A stretch of 64,000 nt of DNA from Pyropia yezoensis (lineage: Eukaryota > Rhodophyta > Bangiophyceae > Bangiales > Bangiaceae). The stretch spans positions 22,925,346 through 22,989,345 of the forward strand of contig CM020618.1 in assembly GCA_009829735.1 (NCBI GenBank), given 5' to 3'. The translations under genes were made by a program, and so were the position numbers. Shown here in pieces: positions 11,301 through 19,108 of this stretch (the stretch's first letter is position 1; every line of letters begins with the position of its first letter). A model generated the notes under the pieces. The model saw only the letters and a program-made list of their open reading frames with translations. It ran no database searches and was not told the origin of the DNA.

Positions 11301-12345
11301 GGCCTTCTGCGAGTACTGGATAGCTGCCTACGGCCCTCCAGACTCCGTCTTAACCGACAACGGTCCCCAGTTTGCATCCCTGTTCTTCCAAGGAGTCTGT
11401 GACCTGATGGGCATCAAGAACTTGTACACCACGACGTACCACCCTCAAACGAACGGCCAGGTGGAACGATTCAACCGGACCCTAGTGGACATGCTACGGC
11501 ACTACGTGGAGGAGCACCAAGAAGACTGGGACGAGCTCCTGGCTGTCCTCACTCTAGCCTACAACTCCCGAGTTCACCGGACAACGGGAGTCGCTCCACT
11601 CGACTTTGTCACCCCAAGGCGGCTGACCAACTTCTCCCTGGAAAGAATACCGGATGGTCTCCAGCCTGCACTGAAGTCAGGTCCCAAGGCAAAGGATGAG
11701 TTCCTGGAACAACTAAAGCTCCTGCTCCCAAGAGTCAAGGAGTCAATCTCAAAGACCCAGGAGCGATACAAGCGGGACTATGACAAGGGTGTCCGGGAAA
11801 AGAACAAGGAACTGGGTGGTGGCGACTGGGTTTTTGTGGACAACCATAGCAAGACCCGGGGGAAGCTGGACTCTAAGACGGATGGACCTTATGAGATTCT
11901 CAATACGGATGGCTGGACCTTCCTTCTAGACGTGGATGGCTCTCCGTACCGGGTGAGCAGCGACCATGTCACCCGAGCTCCACCGCCAAGCCAACGGGAC
12001 TTGACCCGGCGTAAGCGAACTGCAATACCCTGGCTATCCCAAGAAGAAGGTCGGGAATTTGTCTACGTCAAGTTTGTCGACCATGCCTGGAGAGATGGAC
12101 GCCTGTACCTGCGAGTACGCTGGTTCGGTTTCAACCCGGCAGATGATACATGGGAACCCTCAAACCGGCTACCCATCGCGGACGTCTGTGCCTACACGCG
12201 ACGGAACGGGATTGAGGGCACTCCCGTGGCCAGAGCCGGCAAGATTCTGGAGTCGGACACGGAGGAGAACCAAGAGGACGGGGCCAACCAAGACCCTCGG
12301 GACGAGACGAGCTCACCCGCAACGGATGCGGAACAAGAGGATTGA
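8386..12345 (+). CDS. pol: Pol polyprotein of element B (protease, RT, RNase H, integrase, chromodomain)
   Basis: The frame is open for 1319 codons, with no stop. Its left limit (8386) is not an ATG, so it is probably made by frameshift from gag or from an internal Met. Domains in order by residue: aspartic protease with DTGAG at 35-39; reverse transcriptase at about 370-545 with FCVDYRRLN and YLDD at 490-493; RNase H from about 640 (first Asp in ETDACG); integrase zinc region near 860-910 (H..H..CISC); integrase core with MDILGP, LTDNGPQF and VERFNRT giving D, D, E; C-terminal chromodomain-like segment at about 1222-1275 (VRWFGFNPADDTWEP). Every catalytic motif is intact, so this is the best candidate for an active polyprotein in the window. 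Confidence 0.95.
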   Translation: MFKGTLLVLRKENLKINARMRVGDSLPQAVTPVVDTGAGPSVITENLLPPGWRRHAWRAPTKTRIVDASGQTLRPLGRLPVAIYVNNEPMLFPFLVVKTLSVPLILGWDFQKQHVKSILPGEGKVQFNHGVVSPVLEHLDTKVRVAKNQKERIPPSTLTLIKPVLLPPRSETKVQVTTRTAGQCLIYGRKEFLAKHRLYLAHGHHKKVERHTPFSVLIVNVSRKPITLAKGTRVGTAEPYRGSARAMSKEDLFNLQQELASNLTALDVSPEQEQAGRTTPKPEQAPPGMPKVNQENVPPDLKEALEKLLQEYRHLWSGELGKMDATLHRIQLKPDAKPVHMHPYRAGPHRRDEIEKQVNKMLKMDVIEPSDGEWAFPVVVVPKPGGHFRFCVDYRRLNEMTVKDVYPIPRMDDCLDFLGDATLFSTLDCNAGYWQIPLADEDKDKTTFTCHMGLFRCKRLPFGLTNAPATFQRAIDIILSGLRWRTCLVYLDDIIVFSKTPAEHLEHLREVLALLSKAGVTLKAEKCHLFETEVEYLGHVLSPGELRVNEKNIKALRHARQPKTQTELKSFLGMCNVYRRFVRDYALIARPLTKLTSKKLPAQLPVFDEKQTAAFEELKKRLTTTPVLALPKREGQFVLETDACGVQVGCSLLQQQPDGHFLPIGYYSRVLTPAEKNYSTTERECLAVVWACFLLRPYLEGQEFLIRTDHASLRWLLCMDSSQGRVARWRLRLSEFKYKVCTRAGREHHCADTMSRLETPAADTGPIPEEIPCFILPNVGRGWHAPLYETPDAHQPVTIHRMLEAQLTDPQCLELRHQMDLNRNSRFSESTDGLLVRVSPFDGATQVYVPRSLRTDILRLEHSSPQAGHPGINRMYASMRRHYYWETMASDVHKCLEACISCARNRLSQRKKTSKLRLFPAAEPFASLSMDILGPLPETSSGNIYLLIICDRFSKFTRAIPLRTITALDVTSAFCEYWIAAYGPPDSVLTDNGPQFASLFFQGVCDLMGIKNLYTTTYHPQTNGQVERFNRTLVDMLRHYVEEHQEDWDELLAVLTLAYNSRVHRTTGVAPLDFVTPRRLTNFSLERIPDGLQPALKSGPKAKDEFLEQLKLLLPRVKESISKTQERYKRDYDKGVREKNKELGGGDWVFVDNHSKTRGKLDSKTDGPYEILNTDGWTFLLDVDGSPYRVSSDHVTRAPPPSQRDLTRRKRTAIPWLSQEEGREFVYVKFVDHAWRDGRLYLRVRWFGFNPADDTWEPSNRLPIADVCAYTRRNGIEGTPVARAGKILESDTEENQEDGANQDPRDETSSPATDAEQED

Positions 12346-12490
12346 GAAGAAGGGAACGGGTATATCAAGGATAACACGCAACGCAAGCATGGAACAATCA
12401 AGGAAAACAAGCACCCACTCGAGCAACCCTTCTCTCCGCCTCTTCCCTCCTCGCTTCTCCCAAGACCCTCACCCTCCTTGCATCCAACTA

Positions 12491-14803
12491 CTACTCCCGG
12501 CGCGGACGCTGAGCCGAGGGAGTGTCCTCCGGCGCTGCCTCCGCGGTACGACGGGAACCGGAGGAAGACGGGATGACGTAGTGCGGTGGACGCGGCGCAT
12601 CCCGGTATGACGCCATCGGAGTAGTACCAGTAGTTGCCGGTGGCTCCCGCTCATCCAGATACGTCCGTCGGCGCCGCTGGAAGCCCGTGAAGGTCTCTGA
12701 CCACTGCTGGGCCAGGCCATGCCGCGTCAAAGTCGCCAGAAGTTCGCCAACCACCGGGTTGTTCGACATCTGGCCGCTGTCCGCGCAAGCAAACACCCGG
12801 TCGACCACGTCGTTCAAGACGCTGGCGTAAGTACCCAGCACCAGAGAGGACCCGACGCCTTCAACCTGCACCGGAAGACGACCCAGCTGGTCTTCAATCA
12901 TGCCGACGTCGTACTGGTCGCATGTTGGACCACCTTGGTTCAGGTACCAGTCAGGCACCCGGAAGCGGGTGAGGCGCAGAGTCGGCGCCGGAATCTCGAA
13001 CCGGCCCGAGGATGACACTACCGGACGGTCCACAACGGCCCCCGAGACCGGAGTACCCAACTCCAGCGGAGGCACAGCGCCGCCGGCGTTGGAAGAAGGC
13101 GTCCGGGGTAGAGCGGCCGGAGTAATCGGCGACCGCACGGCCACTCCCAGACTCGCCGCAGACAAGCGCGGTGCCGGAGGAGCTTGAAGTACTGGCATAG
13201 CCGGAACAGGGCGTGGACGTGCCGGTGACGGTTCAGGCGAGGCGACCGGGGCGACAGGGGCAACCGGAGGAAGTGGAGCCGCCGCAGACGCCCGACCGAC
13301 CGCCGCGGCCCATCCCGACTCCTGCACCGGCGGTCCAACTGGCAGAAGATCAAGGGCGGCCGGAGCAGGAAAGCTACCTAGCTGCGGCCACGCCGGAAGC
13401 GGCGTCGCCAGCTGCACCTTGGCCGGAGAAGACTGGTAGACCACCTGCGCCCAACCGAAGCCATCCCGACGCGGGCGGTTCTGGTCGGCAATCGCGTTCA
13501 AGAAGCTCCGGTCATGCACCGGTACCAGACGCCGGAAGTCGATCATCGCCTGGAAGAGCTCCTTGTACTCCTCGTCCTGGCTGCACAGGAAGTCGACGGT
13601 CAACTTGTCGACAATCCAGACCATCAGGAGGTCAGGGAGAAACCAAAGCCGGTTGGACACCAAGACCTCATGAAGCCAGTGGTTGGCCGCCAAGACTGTC
13701 ATCTCGGACGTGTACATCATGTACGGGATTGAGTGGAAGAAGCCCTTGATCGACGCCTGAGTCAAGGCGTCCAAGAAGTACCAGGTGCAAGGGATGCTGG
13801 AAGGAGCAAACCCGACCGGGATCTCGACTTCCTGCTGCTGCGGGATGACCTTGGGGTAGTATGCCGCCCGGTTAGCCTTGTCCAGCTTCCAGAACTCCTG
13901 GTGGTTGCAGCTTACAAGGAAGTCACGCTGACGCCCGCGTCGCTCACCCTGCTCCCGTGCCGGCGACAACTTGGAGTATTTCCGGGTCAAGAAAGGCGGC
14001 TCCAGAGCGACCATGCTCGGACGGGGGTCGCAGTTCAAGCTTCCCGACCCCTTGAGCGCCTCGTCCCAGACCTTGAGCGCCCGGTGGACGTACCCTTCCT
14101 CCTCCGGCCACCGGAGAACGGACGCGGACACGCGACGCTCGGTCAAGGGTAGATCCAGTACCAGCGCGAAGGGGAGATCCTCCAGACGAGCAGCCCAAGA
14201 GGAACCCGAGAAGCTCTGGGAGCGGTCTTGTGCCAGGCGCATCTGGTCCGCCGTATGAAGACGTGCCTTGTCCATCTCGGTCAAGACCCCGCGCTGGAGT
14301 TCCTTGCGCCAGAGGTCCATGCAATCCTGCTGGCACTGGGCCGCGCCGGCGTTGCCAACCACCGTGGAGTAACGCCGGGCCGCCAGAGGGTCCTGCCCAA
14401 GGAGCATCTCCGGGAGACCCTCCGGGGGGGCCTCGACCGGGTGCATCGCGGAAGCCGGGGGAACTCGATCCGTCCCCGCCGTGGCGACCGGCGCCGGCAC
14501 CGACATCCGAGGAACCGGAGGCAGGAGAGGGGCACGACGACCCGAGTTCTCCTCCGCAACACTCGCCGCCGGAACCACGGGCCCAGCTTGGATCTCGGAA
14601 CTGGACATACCGTCCAGACTCCGGGGAACGAGAGGGCCAAGGTGAAGGAGCGGAGGGGGGGGGGGGCAGAATCGGGGCAGGTGATCGTGACCGGGGTGAA
14701 GACGCTCGACCTCGGCACCGGTGTGGACGTGCTCGAGGCTGTGCACGGTGGCACCTGGTTCGGCCCGAGGACGTGCCGGACTAGGGAGGGAGCTATGTAG
14801 CAT
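12491..14803 (-). CDS. Antisense ORF of element B, convergent to pol (unknown protein)
   Basis: A 770-codon open frame lies on the strand opposite gag-pol, filling the space between the pol stop (145 bp away) and the 3' LTR. The first Met (14803) falls inside the LTR. A Met at 14608 (MSSSEIQAG) is a plausible alternative start and avoids a poly-G run near 14655. The N-terminal third is Pro/Ala-rich. A central folded-looking part at about residues 200-450 contains hydrophobic helices (LWFLPDLLMVWIVDKLTVDF), a Pro/Ala linker follows, and the C-terminus is a compact, charged segment. I recognise no family. It shares weak patterns with the ORF in the same position in A (19109-21556), which argues for a real protein rather than chance. 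Confidence 0.6.
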   Translation of the reverse strand: MLHSSLPSPARPRAEPGATVHSLEHVHTGAEVERLHPGHDHLPRFCPPPPPLLHLGPLVPRSLDGMSSSEIQAGPVVPAASVAEENSGRRAPLLPPVPRMSVPAPVATAGTDRVPPASAMHPVEAPPEGLPEMLLGQDPLAARRYSTVVGNAGAAQCQQDCMDLWRKELQRGVLTEMDKARLHTADQMRLAQDRSQSFSGSSWAARLEDLPFALVLDLPLTERRVSASVLRWPEEEGYVHRALKVWDEALKGSGSLNCDPRPSMVALEPPFLTRKYSKLSPAREQGERRGRQRDFLVSCNHQEFWKLDKANRAAYYPKVIPQQQEVEIPVGFAPSSIPCTWYFLDALTQASIKGFFHSIPYMMYTSEMTVLAANHWLHEVLVSNRLWFLPDLLMVWIVDKLTVDFLCSQDEEYKELFQAMIDFRRLVPVHDRSFLNAIADQNRPRRDGFGWAQVVYQSSPAKVQLATPLPAWPQLGSFPAPAALDLLPVGPPVQESGWAAAVGRASAAAPLPPVAPVAPVASPEPSPARPRPVPAMPVLQAPPAPRLSAASLGVAVRSPITPAALPRTPSSNAGGAVPPLELGTPVSGAVVDRPVVSSSGRFEIPAPTLRLTRFRVPDWYLNQGGPTCDQYDVGMIEDQLGRLPVQVEGVGSSLVLGTYASVLNDVVDRVFACADSGQMSNNPVVGELLATLTRHGLAQQWSETFTGFQRRRRTYLDEREPPATTGTTPMASYRDAPRPPHYVIPSSSGSRRTAEAAPEDTPSAQRPRRE

Positions 14804-15370
14804 CCCTGGCCCCGACTTGGCGCCGACCCGGGACTACAACCAGAGGGCACCAGGTGCCAGAACACGCCCGCCGTGTGGCGATGGTTGGCGGCCGTGGCCC
14901 GTGCCCGGCACTGGGATGCGGTGGACTACGCTATCCACACGCGAGAGAGGGATTTCTGATGTGTTTTTGCATATTTGTGAGGGACTTGATTTGAGAGAAT
15001 TTGAGTGTGAGATTAGTGAGTGGGAATAGAATTAGTAGTGATAGTGGCCCCCGACCTGACGAGGTTAGACTCGGGTCGGGGCCACTCGGGGTTATGGGGG
15101 GGGGCTACCGGGCCAACGTGCCGGGGTTCCCCCAGATGCACGTTAAGAGGGACAGCGAGGCGCCCTCGGCCCGCGCCCTCAGGGAAAAAGACAACTGCGC
15201 GTTTGCTTTCCTCTTCCCCGTGTGCACTACCGTGCGTATCTGTTTGCCCTGCAAGCAGGCACGTGAGGCAACAGGCATACCATTCTCGTAGTTCCCCTTT
15301 CTGCGTTACCTGTCCCTTTCCCCCGAGGGAATATTGACACGTGTCTGAGAGGATCGAGTTTTATACCACA
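14796..15370 (+). repeat. 3' LTR of element B
   Basis: It starts TGTAGCATCCC directly after a GGGAGGGAGCTA purine-rich tract, just as the LTR of A follows its tract. The end is inferred at ACCACA (15370), where homology between A and C resumes. The 5' partner is in the gap, so the length of 575 bp cannot be confirmed. It contains an AT-rich segment (14950-15040) that could hold the promoter. Confidence 0.65.
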
Positions 15371-18300
15371 CTATCGCCGTAAGGCAGTCACCCTCCCGAA
15401 GGGAACTATCCTCGGGATTGCCGAACTCTACGAAGGAGATATCCTTACCCCTGATAAGGAAGGTCAAGTGGAACCACTTGAAGTACTGGCGGTCGCCGAG
15501 ACCACCGAGCGACAGCAAACCGATGACGGGAAGCCTAACCCATCGGCGGCTCCGGCGGACCTGCCGCCAAAGGACCAAGAGGCCTTGAAGGCACTGGCCG
15601 AGGCTGACCTCGACCACCTTCCCCCTTCGGTAGCCGAAGGGGTACGACGGATGCTAAGAAAGCATGACGTTATGTGGACAGGCGGGGCCTTGGGGACCAT
15701 TGGGGCAACCCAACATCGTATAGACCTGGTACCAGGCGCACGACCCGCCCGCTCACAACCGCACCGAGCGGGACCTATGCAACGAGAGATCGTTGATGGA
15801 GAAGTGAAGAGGATGAGTGAAGCTAAGGTGATCCGACCTTCGATGTCGGAATGGGGTGCCCCAGTCGTTATTGTGCCGAAGAAGGATCAAACTCCTCGGT
15901 TTTGCATCGATTATCGACGCCTCAACTTGGTTACCAAGAAGGACTCATACCCTTTACCAAGGATGGATGAATGCATCGACTCCCTGGGGGAGGCTACGGT
16001 GTTTACCACCATCGACTGCAATGCCGGATACTGGCAGATCCCGGTGGCGGACGAGGATATCCCCAAGACGGCATTCGTCTGTCACAGTGGAGTGTACGAG
16101 TTCCTAAGGATGCCCTTCGGATTGTCCAACGCCCCCGCTACATTCCAGCGGGCTATCGGCATCATACTGTCGGGGGTGAAGTGGCGTAACTGCCTAGTGT
16201 ACCTCGATGACGTCATCGTCTTCTCGCGTAACATGGATGACCATGTACAACATGTTGACGAGGTACTTACCCTCTTGAGGAACGCCGGGGTAACCCTGCG
16301 TCTGAAGAAGTGCGCCTTCTTCCAACAGACGGTCGAGTATCTGGGCCACCAGATAACCCCTGGTAAGCTAGGGGTACTCGAAGCCAATACCCGGGCACTC
16401 CGGGATGCCCGGTTCCCTAACACCCAGACGCAGCTCAAGAGCTTCCTGGGAATGTGCAATGTATACCGACGGTTCGTCAAGGACTTCGCTCGGATAGCTA
16501 AACCGTTAACGATTCTTACGAGCAGTACCTTACCCAAGGTACTCCAACCCCCTTCGCCTAGCGAAGAGGAGGCATTCGAGTCGCTGAAGCGAACCCTACT
16601 AGCCCCACCCGTCCTTGCGTTACCGCATAGACGGGGTACCTTCGTCATCGATGTCGATGCGTGTGATACACAAGTGGGATGCACCCTGTTACAGGGAGAG
16701 ACGTTGATCGGTACCGATAACGTTATCCCGGACCTACGTCCGGTAGGGTACTTCAGCCGGACACTCAACCCGGCTGAGCGGAACTATAGTGCCACCGAGC
16801 GTGAATGCCTCGGAGTTATATGGGCAGTGCAACTGCTCCGTCCATACCTGGAGGGCTCCAGGTTCATCGTGAGGTCCGACCACGAACCCCTACGATGGCT
16901 CCTCAACCTTGGTGACAAGGATTCCGATAGCCATGGGAGGCTAGCCCGATGGAGGCTGAAGATGGCCGAGCACGACTACCGCACGGTGTATAAGGCTGGG
17001 TCAACCCACCACCTCGGAGACGCGTTGTCTCGACTCGACACCCCGAGCGGGGATACCCGCCCGGTGGACGAGGACATCCCGGTAGTACCGGTGTGCATGG
17101 TGGGTAATGCTACCCAGGGTATGGTTGACCATACCATGGCACACCTTGCGTGCCCATTGACTCTCGCGGACTTCCGCGAGGCAAAGGCCAACGACGATGA
17201 CTGTAGACGTCATCGTGCTAACCTCCTGGCCGGTACGGCCGGCATCTTCTCCGAGAACGAAGACGGACTCATATACCGGCGGGCACCCGCCGATGGACGA
17301 CATCAAGTCGTGGTTCCCGTGTCCTTACGGCAAGCCGTCATGGAACGAGAACATGAGAACCCTACAGCCGGACACCCGGGGGGTTCACGTATGTTCGCAG
17401 CAATGCGAAGGTTCTTCTACTGGCCAGCAATGGCCGTCGACGTGGTCGACCACGTAAGGGGATGCCACCCCTGTGCACGTAACCGCATGAGTCTACATAG
17501 GCAGGCGTCTGCCATGAAGCTATTCCCACCTGATGGGCCCAACGAACAAGTCGCTATCGACATACTCGGGCCACTTCCGATAACGGAAGAAGGGAACAGG
17601 TACATCCTGGTCATGTCTGACCGATTCACTAAGCTGTCAAGAGCGGCAGCCATCCCGAATGATACGGCATACACGATCATGAACGCAGTGGTTGACCACT
17701 GGATCAGTGCATACGGAGTCATGAAGCAACTCCTCTCCGATAACGGAGCAAACCTTACGTCGGCATTCTGCACAAAGGTCCTGGGCATGTTCGGTATCGA
17801 ACCACGTCGGGCATCCGACTACCACCCGCAGTCCAACGGGCAGGTGGAGCGGTTCAACCGCACCATCGTAAAGATGCTACAGTGCTACGTGGCCGAGCAC
17901 ACGAACACTTGGGACAGGCTTCTGTCCGTACTCACCCTGGCATACAATGCCAGGCCACATCGGAGCACAAACATTGCTCCGCTGGAGTGGGTCATGCCAC
18001 TACGCGTCGGTAACCTGACGCTGCCACCCGGCAGGTGCACTCGGTATGATACACCGAAGGGCCGACCCGCCGAACGCATCCACCTAGCTTGGTTGGCCAA
18101 GCTATCGTGGATGATTCCTAAGCTCAAGGGTGCCCTTGACAGAACACAACTTCGATATAAGAAGAACTTCGACGCCCGACTACGGGTGCGCAACGCAACC
18201 CTGGTAACAGGTGACTGGGTCTATATCAGACACCAGAAGTTCCGAGGGAACAAGCTTATGCAACCGGTCAAGGGACCGTACCAGATCCTCCACAGAGATG

Positions 18301-18629
18301 ACCACTCTGTTATCTTACACTCCGATACGGAGATTCAACGCATCAGCATGAATGATGTCACACCTGCTCCGAAGCCGGAACAGCCTCAGCCGGTACCGGC
18401 TGGGTTGCTACATGAAGCCCTTACAACCCACCGATCAGATGACCCGGTGGGACCGGATGGCATTCCATACCAAGTAGAGAGCGTGGTCGGACACACCGAC
18501 CCGGACATACCAGGACCCTGGTACGTCAAGGTTATGTGGGTCGGATACGACTCACCCACCTGGGAACAGGCGGCAAACATACCCCGCCAACTCCTCATGC
18601 CTTACATGAGGCGACGACGCCTACTGTAA
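15371..18629 (+). CDS. pol: Pol of element A, part downstream of the B insertion (RT, RNase H, integrase, chromodomain)
   Basis: The frame is open from 15371 to the stop at 18629, about 1085 codons. The first Met-like position used by simple ORF calling (15468) is not the true start, because homology to C begins at 15371. Motifs: FCIDYRRLN; YLDD at 16200-16211 (residue 245 counted from 15468); RNase H VIDVDACDTQ; integrase zinc region ending GCHPCARN; DDE core with IDILGPLP, LLSDNGAN and VERFNRT; chromodomain-like tail YVKVMWVGYDSPTWEQ at the end. The protease is upstream of B, inside the gap. The catalytic residues are intact, so the damage is mainly the insertion itself. Confidence 0.93.
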
Positions 18630-19108
18630 CAACCCAACCGATACCGACTTCGGCTGTGGGGGGGTGAGGCTTATACCTACTAAGTAGGGTGTGACATGGT
18701 TACGGCAGACTTAGGTTTCTAAGTCAAATCAGACTTAGGTTTCTAAGTCGAACCAAGCTTAGGTAACTAAATAGAGCTAAGCTTAGGTAACTAAGTAAAA
18801 CCTGAACCTTAATAAGTTAACTTAAAGGTAAAGGCTAACTCCGATAATATCGAAGTAACTAGGGGGCTTACACGGGAGGATGACCTCCCCAAGCCAAGAC
18901 ACCAAGTGAGGGAGGATGACCTCCCCAAGCATGAACCAACCGGAAGAAGTTGGACGGGAGGCAAGGCACCACTGAGCCAGAAGGGGTGCTCCCCAGGGCA
19001 GCAAACAGAGGCAAGCAATGCCCCCAAAGGGGGATGAGTTTATACTCACTACTACCCGGCTACCATAAGGGTTGCCGGGGCCCTCTCCCGCACAAACAAT
19101 AGCACTCC
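18630..19108. other. Noncoding spacer between convergent ORFs of element A
   Basis: 479 bp between the pol stop and the stop of the antisense ORF. It holds an array of short hairpins (18707-18800) and two GGAGGATGACCTCC hairpins (18874-18926). It is conserved in C at bases 1-453 on the other strand. No ORF is supported here. Confidence 0.7.
18707..18800. repeat. Array of four 24-bp palindromic repeats
   Basis: Two copies of GACTTAGGTTTCTAAGTC (18708-18725 and 18732-18749), each a perfect 7-bp inverted repeat with a 4-base loop, are followed by two variants with core CTTAGGTAACTAA. The spacing is 24 bp. A decayed version is present in C near bases 320-370. Confidence 0.85.

Larger units (their letters stand above)
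6855..15370 (+). mobile_element. Ty3/gypsy element B, nested in the pol of element A (5' end in the gap)
   Basis: B is a different family from A. Visible parts on the plus strand are gag remnants (about 6990-8257), one long pol ORF (to 12345), a convergent antisense ORF (14803-12491), a purine-rich tract before 14796 and a 3' LTR (14796-15370). The right end is placed where A-to-C homology resumes abruptly (CTATCGC...GTAAGG at 15371), leaving an LTR that starts TGTAGCATCCC and ends TACCACA. CTATC at 15371-15375 would be one copy of the target duplication. Because it lies inside A, B is the youngest insertion in the stack. Confidence 0.85.

Noticed and set aside
18707-18800. CRISPR-like array
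   Set aside because: Only four palindromic units without unique spacers, inside a eukaryotic retrotransposon.
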